Assembly: GCA_035289905.1 (NCBI GenBank)
Contig: DATDVT010000017.1
Location: forward strand, 1-6,765
Reading direction: 5' to 3'
Source: DATDVT01 sp035289905
Lineage (GTDB): Archaea; Nanobdellota; Nanobdellia; SCGC-AAA011-G17; GW2011-AR18
DNA length: 6,765 nucleotides
The notes under the pieces are model-generated. The model was not told the origin of the DNA. It was given only the letters and a program-made list of their open reading frames with translations, and did not search any database. This document shows, in pieces, positions 1 through 5,191 of the stretch; within the stretch, counting starts at the first letter, position 1, and each line of letters opens with the position of its first letter. The position numbers and the translations under genes were made by a program.

Positions 1-287
1 AATCTTAATCTTCCAACTTTATTTCCATTTTTCTTCGATTCTGATAGCCCTTTAAGATTTCTAAAAAGATTATCATTCTCTACTTGTAATGATTTAGAAT
101 ATACGTTCTTCATTTCTGGGTAACAAGCCTTTAAATCTAAAGGATAATTTGATAGTTCTAATTTAGTAAATCCACTATTTAACTCTGAAAGAAGTTCATT
201 ATAGGTTATTCTACAAATATCTAAAGATAATTCTAATCGTTTTTGTTGTTCTTTATTAGGGTATAATCGAAACTTGTAACTTATCAT
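1..287 (-). CDS. tnpB: TnpB (IS200/IS605 family OrfB), N-terminal part, runs off the window
   Basis: TnpB is the RNA-guided DNA nuclease of IS200/IS605 elements and helps keep the element at its donor site. The minus-strand reading begins with ATG at 285-287 and stays open for 95 codons to the window edge. It starts MISYKFRLYPNKEQQKRLEL, then CRITYNELL, then VYSKSLQVENDNLFRNL and ends near KKNGNKVGRLRF. This is the usual N-terminal pattern of the family: K-R-L-Y-P near the start, a helical HTH_OrfB-like region, then the G-x-P/L-R-F stretch. The RuvC catalytic residues and zinc ribbon lie outside the window, so activity cannot be judged. The start is supported by a TATA-like box about 25 bases upstream. 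No tnpA is visible, so this may be a TnpB-only (IS1341-type) element. The family call is firm; intactness is unknown. Confidence 0.88.
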   Translation of the reverse strand, partial: MISYKFRLYPNKEQQKRLELSLDICRITYNELLSELNSGFTKLELSNYPLDLKACYPEMKNVYSKSLQVENDNLFRNLKGLSESKKNGNKVGRLR

Positions 288-304
288 AACTAAACTAAGT
301 GAAA

Positions 305-320
305 TTTATTTATATATTTT
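305..320 (-). promoter_or_regulatory. TATA-like promoter of tnpB
   Basis: Read on the minus strand this is AAAATATATAAATAAA, a good archaeal TATA box. Its centre is about 25 bases before the tnpB ATG, so the transcript would be leaderless or nearly so. It lies inside the presumed transposon left end. Confidence 0.5.
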
Positions 321-346
321 GTATGTCCATGTCCAGTGCAAAATTC

Positions 347-370
347 AACCAACCAATAAATTAGTTGGTT
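347..370. repeat. Hairpin at the presumed left end of the IS200/IS605-type element
   Basis: Perfect 7-bp inverted repeat: AACCAAC (347-353) and GTTGGTT (364-370) around a 10-base AT-rich loop. It lies upstream of tnpB and just before the point where recognisable ATPase coding sequence begins, at about 386. IS200/IS605 elements carry subterminal hairpins rather than terminal inverted repeats, usually some 10-20 bases inside the cleavage site, and this position fits. The exact element end is not determined. A possible target is TTTAT on the minus strand (387-391). Confidence 0.5.
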
Positions 371-988
371 TTCTTTTGCAATTCTTATAAAGATATAATA
401 ACAAGGTATTCTATAAGAAGACAAAAAATAATCAAAGAATTAATAAATATTTTAGGTACAAACATTGCCCTGCCTTTTACTTATAATTCATTAAAAAAGA
501 CCTTAAAATTAGGCAATGCCATAACTGTTAAAGAGTACATCTCTTATTTAAGTAATTCATATCTTTTCTTTGAATTACTAAAATTTTCTTATTCTTTAAA
601 AGAACAACTTAATTCTCCTAGAAAAATTTATTTAATCGACCCAGCATTTAATCTAGTTTGTGGCTCGAACTTTTCGGAAAATAGAGGAAGAATCCTTGAG
701 AACTTAGTATTTATAGAGCTAAAAAGAAGAAAGAAAGAAGTATATTATTATTCAAACAAAAATGAATGTGATTTTTTAATAAAAGAAGGAACTAAAATAA
801 TTGAAGCAATACAAGTATGCAATCTAATTAATGAAATCAACAAAGAAAGAGAGATAGCTGGTTTAGTTGAAGTTATGGATAAATTCAAACTCAAGGAAGG
901 AATTATATTAACTTATGAACAATCTGAAGAAATAAAAATAGATAGCAAAAAAATTACCACAATATATAAATGGTTACTTGACTTTTAG
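365..988 (+). pseudogene. AAA ATPase with DUF4143 domain, C-terminal fragment truncated by the IS insertion
   Basis: This is the C-terminal half of a COG1373-type protein (AAA_14 ATPase followed by DUF4143), a family of about 400 residues with no settled function. The frame is open from 365 (TTG) to TAG at 986-988, but family-like sequence starts only at YKDIITRYSIR (residue 8). The Walker A and B region is missing. Visible features are the helical KELINILGTN..PFTYNSL region (24-43), a YLSNSYLFFEL linker (61-71), and a nuclease-like core with RILENLVFIEL (109-119), ECDFL (134-138) and IEAIQV (146-151), which resembles a degenerate PD-(D/E)xK fold. The missing N-terminal half should lie beyond the tnpB element, left of this window. 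Residues 1 to about 7 are probably transposon sequence, so the TTG start is not a real start. Confidence 0.8.
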
Positions 989-993
989 AAGAA

Positions 994-1002
994 TATTTAA
1001 AA
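994..1002 (+). promoter_or_regulatory. TATA-like box of pilin-like gene 1
   Basis: TATTTAAAA centred 27 bases before the ATG at 1025, with no Shine-Dalgarno site between. This fits leaderless transcription. The same TATTTAAAA core occurs in the promoter of the pilin-like gene at 4459. Confidence 0.5.
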
Positions 1003-1024
1003 GAAACAACAATTTAATAAGATT

Positions 1025-1549
1025 ATGAAAAAAGGTATTTCACCATTAATTGCAACAGTTTTAATAATTGGTATGACTATTGTCCTTGCAGGAATAGTTG
1101 GAAATTTTTTAATAAAATCTGCGAAAGAAAAAGATTTTAGTAATACTCTGGGTGGAGAGAATGAATATTGTGATGAAGTTGCAATTGCAATTACTGAAAC
1201 TAGTGGGGATCCTACTGTAATTGAGGGTTATACAAATTGTAATATAGGAGATACTTATAATTTATATAGTGGACTTGCAACAGTAAAAAATAAAGGTTCT
1301 TTTTCAATATATCACATTATTATGGCTCCTGAAGGAGGAACAAGTGTAGATATAACTTTTGATGACGCGATTTTGCCAGGAAAATCTATTGATGTTAACC
1401 CTATTTTTTGTGATCAAAATAAAGTTCAATTAACTCCAGTAATTAAAAATCCAGAATATGAAGGAGAATTTGATTTAAATGTTTTAGAATCACAAATAAT
1501 TTGCACATCTTCGTCAGCAACAATTGACTTAAGTTCAGCAATCGCATAA
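1025..1549 (+). CDS. Archaeal type IV pilin/archaellin-like surface protein 1
   Basis: A 174-residue prepilin-like protein. It starts MKKG|ISPLIATVLIIG: short basic leader, Gly at the cleavage site, then a hydrophobic helix (about 5-30). This is the class III signal cut by the archaeal prepilin peptidase (PibD/EppA) and matches the archaeal type IV pilin N-terminal domain. The rest is predicted to be an exported beta-rich domain with VKNKGSFSIYHI (87-98) and LPGKSIDV (117-124), like the sandwich folds of archaellins and pilins. Four cysteines (49, 72, 129, 160) could form two disulfides. Whether it is a major pilin, an archaellin or another surface fibre subunit cannot be told; no assembly ATPase or membrane platform gene is in the window. 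The start follows a leaderless-type promoter. Downstream is a decayed MNT/HEPN pair. Confidence 0.85.
   Translation: MKKGISPLIATVLIIGMTIVLAGIVGNFLIKSAKEKDFSNTLGGENEYCDEVAIAITETSGDPTVIEGYTNCNIGDTYNLYSGLATVKNKGSFSIYHIIMAPEGGTSVDITFDDAILPGKSIDVNPIFCDQNKVQLTPVIKNPEYEGEFDLNVLESQIICTSSSATIDLSSAIA
1028..1072 (+). repeat. Prepilin-signal DNA block, copy 1 of 3
   Basis: A 45-base block encoding KKGISPLIATVLIIG. It differs from the copy at 2312-2356 at 3 positions and from the copy at 2793-2837 at 2 positions. This near-identity is higher than in the rest of the genes, which do not align clearly with each other. Confidence 0.75.
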
Positions 1550-1550
1550 C

Positions 1551-1562
1551 TTTATATAAAAG
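1551..1562 (+). promoter_or_regulatory. TATA-like box left from the decayed MNT/HEPN module
   Basis: TTTATATAAAAG two bases after the stop of the pilin-like gene. It is a good archaeal TATA box with no intact gene about 25 bases downstream. It probably served the nucleotidyltransferase whose 5' part is now lost. Confidence 0.4.
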
Positions 1563-1574
1563 TGAATAGTATTC

Positions 1575-1802
1575 TTGTTATTTATTATAAATCACTTAAA
1601 AAATAAGGTTTTAAGAAATTTAATCGAAAGGGAATGTACAAGTTATCAATATTCTAATAATCTAAAGATTGGTCCAATAATTAGTGATATTTATGAATTT
1701 AAAAAAATGTTGAAAACAAAAGAATTAAACTTTGGAAAAGAAGTTAGAAGATCGGGAATTTCTCTTTATGGCAAGAACAGGTGTATTAAAGAAAAAGATT
1801 GA
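1575..1802 (+). pseudogene. MNT-type nucleotidyltransferase, C-terminal remnant
   Basis: About 75 codons open from a TTG. The C-terminal stretch SDIYEFKKMLKTKELNFGKE followed by VRRSGISLYGK resembles the end of minimal (MNT) nucleotidyltransferases, where a GI-x-LYG motif closes the domain. The catalytic GS...DxD segment and any N-terminal winged helix are absent. A full gene of this kind is roughly 150-175 residues, as in the two intact copies in this window, so about 100 codons have been deleted between the promoter at 1551 and this remnant. It overlaps the start of the HEPN remnant by about 35 bases, as is usual for the pair. The assignment rests on the tail motif and the HEPN neighbour, so it is moderate. 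Confidence 0.6.
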
Positions 1803-2273
1803 AATCATAAGAAAAGAACAATTATTTAATAATTCAAAATATATTTACTTAGAAAAACCACTTTTGACAAAAGTACGTAAAAATATAACTTTAGCTAATA
1901 TTTTATTTAAATTGTCAGATCAAAAAGAATTAAAAAATCTTTTAAGTTATCTTACAGCTTCGAATCTTTTGATTGGGTAATTATTATTCAATGTACACAT
2001 CTGCTCTAGTGAAATTGGGCTTAAACTCAAAAAGTTATGTTGCTACAATTACTGTTTTAGAATATTATTATATTCACAAAGAAAATGATTTAGAACTAAA
2101 ACAAATTAAAGCTTATACAATAAGCGAAGATCTAATTAGTAAACTAGTTTAAATAAAAAGAGAAATATGAAGCCACTTCATTAATCTTTGGGGGAGTAGC
2201 AATAGGTGATTTAGGAGATGTTGAAGAATTTATTACAAAAATAGAAGAGGTATTAATCAATAAAAACCTTTAA
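1768..2273 (+). pseudogene. HEPN-domain protein, frameshifted remnant
   Basis: Three consecutive segments in three frames together read as one HEPN protein. Segment 1 (ATG 1768 to the stop at 1978-1980) reads MARTGVLKKKIEIIRKEQL through NILFKLSDQKE to TASNLLIG. Segment 2 (1982-2152) begins YYSMYTSALVKLGLNSKSYV and continues VATITVLEYYYIHKE, the characteristic (A)YYSMY helix of HEPN domains. Segment 3 (about 2155-2273) reads EATSLIFGGVAIGDLGDVEE and then FITKIEEVL, like the closing helix of such proteins. Each junction is a +1 step: near 1975-1982, and near 2150-2163 beside an A-rich stretch. Two frameshifts plus the truncated partner gene point to real decay rather than a single read error. 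It was presumably the toxin half of an MNT/HEPN pair. Confidence 0.7.
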
Positions 2274-2282
2274 AAAAACAAA

Positions 2283-2288
2283 AGAGGT
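2283..2288 (+). promoter_or_regulatory. Shine-Dalgarno site of pilin-like gene 2
   Basis: GAGGTG, a strong match to the archaeal anti-Shine-Dalgarno sequence, 11 bases before the ATG at 2300. It contrasts with the leaderless starts elsewhere in the window and implies a transcript with a 5' leader, starting upstream in or before the HEPN remnant. No clear TATA box was found immediately upstream. Confidence 0.65.
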
Positions 2289-2299
2289 GTAATTAAAAT

Positions 2300-2761
2300 A
2301 TGAAAATAAATAAAAAAGGTATTTCACCATTAATTGCGACAGTCTTAATAGTTGGTTTTGTTATAGTTCTTGCTGGTGTAATCTGGATTTTTGCAAGAGA
2401 TACAATTCAAGAGCAAATTGAAAAAAATGCAGCTAAAAAATTAGCTGAAACAACTTGTTTTGAAAAAGTAAAAATTAGTGCAACTGCTTGTTCTAATACA
2501 AATCCACAGTTGATCTTTAAAGTAGAAAATCAAGGTGAGGAGTTGCTTGCAGGTGTTAGAGCAAGAGCATTTGATAAGGATCAAATAGGTTCAACTACAA
2601 TAACTCACGAACAAAGTGTTAAACAAGGAGATACAGTAGAATTAAGTTTAACTGAGGATTTAAATCCTCTAGTTTCAACAGTAGAGGTCATTCCAATGAT
2701 AATGGAAGGTGGTTGGTTATTAACATGTCCTGATCAAGCAGCTGTAATAAGCTGTACATAA
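2300..2761 (+). CDS. Archaeal type IV pilin/archaellin-like surface protein 2
   Basis: A 153-residue prepilin-like protein starting MKINKKG|ISPLIATVLIVG, with cleavage expected after Gly7 and a hydrophobic helix to about residue 31. An amphipathic, charged stretch follows (RDTIQEQIEKNAAKKLAE, 33-50), typical of the lower part of a pilin stalk helix. The C-terminal domain has beta-rich features: LIFKVENQGEELLAGVRARA (71-90), then VKQGDTVELSL and VEVIPMI. Four cysteines (53, 64, 143, 152) could make two disulfides. The stop is followed after 19 bases by the next pilin-like gene with its own Shine-Dalgarno site, so the two form an operon. Probably an exported fibre subunit; which fibre is unknown. 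Confidence 0.85.
   Translation: MKINKKGISPLIATVLIVGFVIVLAGVIWIFARDTIQEQIEKNAAKKLAETTCFEKVKISATACSNTNPQLIFKVENQGEELLAGVRARAFDKDQIGSTTITHEQSVKQGDTVELSLTEDLNPLVSTVEVIPMIMEGGWLLTCPDQAAVISCT
2312..2356 (+). repeat. Prepilin-signal DNA block, copy 2 of 3
   Basis: A 45-base block near-identical to 1028-1072 (3 differences) and to 2793-2837. Identity with copy 3 extends upstream through the ATGAAAATAAAT start and downstream into GGTTTTGT, so copies 2 and 3 are the closest pair. Confidence 0.75.
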
Positions 2762-2766
2762 AAAAA

Positions 2767-2773
2767 GGAGGGG
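2767..2773 (+). promoter_or_regulatory. Shine-Dalgarno site of pilin-like gene 3
   Basis: GGAGGGG lies 7 bases before the ATG at 2781, in the 19-base gap after pilin-like gene 2. It is a strong site for internal translation initiation within the operon. Confidence 0.75.
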
Positions 2774-2780
2774 ATTAAAT

Positions 2781-3317
2781 ATGAAAATAAATAAAAAAGG
2801 TATTTCACCATTAATTGCAACAGTCCTAATAATTGGTTTTGTAATAGTTCTGGGTGCAGTGTTTTTTAAATGGGGTGGAGATTTAATGAGGAGTTCAACA
2901 GAAGAATCTCAAAAAAAATTAGATTTAGATTCTGCATGTAATCAATTAACAGGATTAAATTTAGAGTATAGATTGATGGGTTCCGAACCTACTTTACTTA
3001 TAGATAATAAAAATGAAAGAAAAATTATAGAATTAACAATTAGAGGATATGGTATTGCAGGGGAAGGATTAGGTACTGCAGGACCAGATGGTACAAATGT
3101 TGGAGCAGATGGTACTTCTATTTTCATAGATCTAACGGGTTGTGATGCAATTACTGATGGTGTTGCTCCTTTTGAAGTATTTCCTTGTGTTCTTCTGGAT
3201 GCTCAGGGATCTACACTAGATATAGCAAAAGTAGGTATAATCCCTTGGGTAGATGTTGATGGTGATGATACTGCTGATGGAGCATGTTCTCAAGAAGTTA
3301 CAGTTGCTGTAGCTTAA
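2781..3317 (+). CDS. Archaeal type IV pilin/archaellin-like surface protein 3
   Basis: A 178-residue prepilin-like protein whose first ten codons encode the same MKINKKGISP as gene 2. Cleavage is expected after Gly7, and the hydrophobic helix runs to about residue 29. The mature domain differs from its neighbours. It has a Gly/Asp-rich loop GLGTAGPDGTNVGADGT (96-112) and near the C-terminus D158-V-D160-G-D162-D-T-A-D166-G, which has the spacing of a DxDxDxxxD calcium-binding loop. Cysteines 53, 121, 136 and 169 again make four. The close downstream position in the operon suggests co-assembly with gene 2. A divergently read frame on the other strand (2942-3127) is a shadow. It is followed by the first 38-bp direct repeat. 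Confidence 0.84.
   Translation: MKINKKGISPLIATVLIIGFVIVLGAVFFKWGGDLMRSSTEESQKKLDLDSACNQLTGLNLEYRLMGSEPTLLIDNKNERKIIELTIRGYGIAGEGLGTAGPDGTNVGADGTSIFIDLTGCDAITDGVAPFEVFPCVLLDAQGSTLDIAKVGIIPWVDVDGDDTADGACSQEVTVAVA
2793..2837 (+). repeat. Prepilin-signal DNA block, copy 3 of 3
   Basis: A 45-base block with 2 differences from the copy at 1028-1072. All three copies lie in direct orientation, so recombination between them could swap or delete the pilin bodies in between. Confidence 0.75.
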
Positions 3318-3327
3318 ATTTTTCTTT

Positions 3328-3365
3328 TTTTAATAATATTTAAAAATACTAAAACAAATTAATTT
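3328..3365 (+). repeat. 38-bp perfect direct repeat, left copy (orphan promoter copy)
   Basis: Identical over 38 bases to 4417-4454; it starts TTTTAATAATATTTAAAA and ends CAAATTAATTT. This copy lies 10 bases after the stop of pilin-like gene 3 and contains a TATA-like TATTTAAAA (3337-3345), but no gene starts at the matching distance. It marks the left edge of the MNT/HEPN cassette. Confidence 0.9.
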
Positions 3366-3415
3366 TTAATATCTCATTTTATATCTTTTTATAAAAAATG
3401 CATTAAATAAAAACA

Positions 3416-3425
3416 TTTAAATATA
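3416..3425 (+). promoter_or_regulatory. TATA-like box of the first intact MNT/HEPN pair
   Basis: TTTAAATATA centred about 24 bases before the ATG at 3445, with no Shine-Dalgarno site; a leaderless-type promoter. It lies inside the repeat-bounded cassette, so the module carries its own promoter. Confidence 0.5.
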
Positions 3426-3444
3426 AAAACTATTTAAGAAACAT

Positions 3445-3972
3445 ATGATCCAAAAATGGAACAATTTAGATTTTGAAATTATTTTAGCCTTAATTAAAAG
3501 TGAAAATCATCTAAGAGAAATATCAAAACTAACTAAAATTCCAATTGCTACCCTTTCAAGAAAACTTTTTGAATTAAGAAAACAAAATATTATAGACTAT
3601 AAAACAGAAGGAAAAAATAAGGTTTATTTTCTTAAAAAAAATCTAATATCTCAAAAAGCAGTTATTGCTTCTGAAAATTATAAATGTATAAAGTTATTAA
3701 TAGAATATCCAAAATTAATGACTATTTTCGAAGATATTTTAGAAAAAAGTAATTTAATTATTCTATTTGGAAGTTACGCAAAAGGAATACCCAAAGAAAA
3801 TAGTGATATAGACCTTTATATGGAAACAAAAGAAAAGATTAGAAATGATCTATTCAATATAAAAACAGGAAAATTTAATTGTAATGATCTATTAATAAAA
3901 GAAATTATTAAAAATCATGTAATTATAAAAGGTACTGAATTATATTATGAAAAACTCAAATTTTTTGAATGA
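3445..3972 (+). CDS. wHTH-MNT nucleotidyltransferase, putative antitoxin of pair A
   Basis: A 175-residue two-domain protein. Residues 1-65 read as a winged helix-turn-helix: HLREISKLTKIPIATLSRKL (22-41), then a wing ending KTEGKNKVYFL. Residues about 95-175 are a polymerase-beta-like MNT nucleotidyltransferase with LFGSYAKG (107-114; G109-S110) and SDIDLYM (120-126), so the DxD is D121/D123. A clear third acidic catalytic residue is not evident. The end VIIKGTELYYE is the usual closing motif. In the studied HepT/MntA system the MNT partner AMPylates and silences the HEPN toxin. The winged helix suggests DNA binding and autoregulation, which is inference. It overlaps the HEPN gene by 26 bases, so the two are translationally linked. 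It shares little sequence with the MNT at 5192 outside the motifs. Confidence 0.85.
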   Translation: MIQKWNNLDFEIILALIKSENHLREISKLTKIPIATLSRKLFELRKQNIIDYKTEGKNKVYFLKKNLISQKAVIASENYKCIKLLIEYPKLMTIFEDILEKSNLIILFGSYAKGIPKENSDIDLYMETKEKIRNDLFNIKTGKFNCNDLLIKEIIKNHVIIKGTELYYEKLKFFE

Positions 3973-4432
3973 ATTAAAAGAAAAAAGAAATTTAGAACTT
4001 ATTGAAATTTCTGAAGAAATCTCAAAATCATATCTAATTAAAAGTGAAAAATGCAAAGCTGCTGCTAAAGCAGTATTTGATGCAGGAATTTATGAAAATG
4101 CAATAAGTGAAGCATATTATTCAATATATAATGTTGTTACAGCACTATTTTATAAATGTGGAATCAAATGTGAAAATCATTCTGCAGCAGTAATTCTATT
4201 AAAAATTCTTTTTAATCAAGATAAATTACATGAAATATTTTTAGCGTTTAAAAAAGATAGAATTGACAATCAATATTACATGCCATTCTCTAATTCTGAA
4301 CCAATTAGCAAAGAACAATGCTCTGAAAAGTTAAAAATAGCACAAAATTTTTGTATTGAATTAAAAACTTATATGAAAAGTTTAACAAATGAAGATATAA
4401 CTAATATAAGAAATAATTTTAATAATATTTAA
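3947..4432 (+). CDS. HEPN-domain protein, putative toxin of pair A
   Basis: A 161-residue, all-helical HEPN-like protein. ENAISEAYYSIYNVVTALFY (50-69) is the signature second helix of HEPN domains. The catalytic RX4-6H motif of HEPN RNases is not present; the matching place appears to be R105-IDNQ-Y110-Y111, with Tyr where His is expected. In HepT the tyrosine of the RX4HXY motif is the residue AMPylated by MntA, so Y110/Y111 are candidates. RNase activity is therefore uncertain. The ATG at 3947 is chosen; an in-frame TTG at 3965 would remove six residues and most of the overlap with the upstream gene. The last codons, NFNNI and the stop (to 4432), lie inside the right copy of the 38-bp repeat, so the repeat supplies the protein's C-terminus. 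Confidence 0.78.
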   Translation: MKNSNFLNELKEKRNLELIEISEEISKSYLIKSEKCKAAAKAVFDAGIYENAISEAYYSIYNVVTALFYKCGIKCENHSAAVILLKILFNQDKLHEIFLAFKKDRIDNQYYMPFSNSEPISKEQCSEKLKIAQNFCIELKTYMKSLTNEDITNIRNNFNNI

Positions 4433-4454
4433 AAATACTAAAACAAATTAATTT
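4417..4454 (+). repeat. 38-bp perfect direct repeat, right copy (working promoter copy)
   Basis: Identical to 3328-3365, with repeat-to-repeat distance 1089 bp. This copy does two jobs: its first 16 bases encode the end of the HEPN protein, and its TATTTAAAA (4426-4434) lies about 29 bases before the ATG of the pilin-like gene at 4459. Identity ends exactly before the C at 4455, four bases before that ATG. Confidence 0.9.
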
Positions 4455-4458
4455 CTGT

Positions 4459-5151
4459 ATGAATAAAAAAGGTGATAGTACTTGGATATCAGCAGTTCTT
4501 TATTTTGGTATAGGAATTATAATAATCTCAATTTTATTAGCTGCTGGAACTCCAGTAGTAAATAGGATTAGAGATAAAAATACAATTTTACAAACAAAAG
4601 AAACAATGTCAAATTTAGATGATAATATAAGAGAAGCAATAAGGGGTGGTCCAGGTGCTCAAAGAGTTGTTAATTTAGATTTAAGTGGGGGTGAATTTAA
4701 TATTGATCCATTTAATGATTTAGTTTATTGGAAGTATGATTCAAAGGTTTTACTTGGAGATGTATGTGATCAATTAGATTCAGGAGATATTGTTACTGTT
4801 TTAACTGATTGTGAAGACTATATTGTAAATGAGGGTACATTAAAACAAGTAATTGTAAAAAGTACTACAAGTGATCCTTACACAATTTATATTATTTTAG
4901 ATTATAATGAAGTAGATTTAGATGGGAATTCAAAACCAACAGTAAATCTTTTACTGCGAGAAGATAAAGTACCTACAATTACGGGTTTAACAAAATTAAA
5001 TGTTAAAAACCCAGGGGCAACATGTGAAGACAGTGATGATGACACTGATCCAACTTATCAGGAGAATACATGGTTATGCAAATGTGAATTTGATGATAAT
5101 TGTGATTCAGATCTAATAAAATATCCTTCAGTAGAATTCTTAGAAGAATAA
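4459..5151 (+). CDS. Divergent prepilin-like secreted protein 4
   Basis: A 230-residue protein with a class III-like signal of another type: MNKKG|DSTWISAVLYFG, then a hydrophobic helix to about residue 30 (IGIIIISILLAAG), followed by a charged helical stretch (NRIRDKNTILQTKETMSNLD). This resembles the KKG-x-STW prepilin-like proteins of DPANN archaea. The exported domain is acidic. Near the end it has C189, a DSDDDTD run (191-197) and a C207-K-C209...DDNC215 cluster that could bind metal or form disulfides; C103 and C118 make six cysteines in all. It is longer than its pilin-like neighbours, so it may be a minor pilin or a tip/adaptor protein; this is inference. The start follows a leaderless-type promoter inside the 38-bp repeat. 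No assembly machinery is nearby. Confidence 0.75.
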   Translation: MNKKGDSTWISAVLYFGIGIIIISILLAAGTPVVNRIRDKNTILQTKETMSNLDDNIREAIRGGPGAQRVVNLDLSGGEFNIDPFNDLVYWKYDSKVLLGDVCDQLDSGDIVTVLTDCEDYIVNEGTLKQVIVKSTTSDPYTIYIILDYNEVDLDGNSKPTVNLLLREDKVPTITGLTKLNVKNPGATCEDSDDDTDPTYQENTWLCKCEFDDNCDSDLIKYPSVEFLEE

Positions 5152-5160
5152 ATGGAAAGA

Positions 5161-5168
5161 TTTATAAA
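5161..5168 (+). promoter_or_regulatory. TATA-like box of the second intact MNT/HEPN pair
   Basis: TTTATAAA centred 27 bases before the ATG at 5192 with no Shine-Dalgarno site, so a leaderless-type start. It begins 9 bases after the stop of the pilin-like gene. Confidence 0.5.
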
Positions 5169-5191
5169 CAACTGTAAACATTTATTTCCAC

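Noticed and set aside
365..388. TTG at 365 as the true start of the ATPase-like gene
   Set aside because: The first codons lie in or next to the transposon-end hairpin, and similarity to the family begins only at YKDIITRY. The N-terminal ATPase half is missing, so this is a fragment.
1732..1980. Independent 82-residue gene
   Set aside because: It overlaps the nucleotidyltransferase tail, has no promoter or Shine-Dalgarno site, and continues in another frame as a HEPN helix (YYSMY). It is better read as part of a broken HEPN gene.
2942..3127. Minus-strand 61-residue reading frame
   Set aside because: It lies fully inside pilin-like gene 3 on the opposite strand and has a low-complexity Pro/Ser composition caused by the Gly/Asp repeats of the real gene.
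3328..4454. CRISPR array
   Set aside because: Only two copies of the 38-bp repeat, 1089 bp apart with two genes between; no short spacers.
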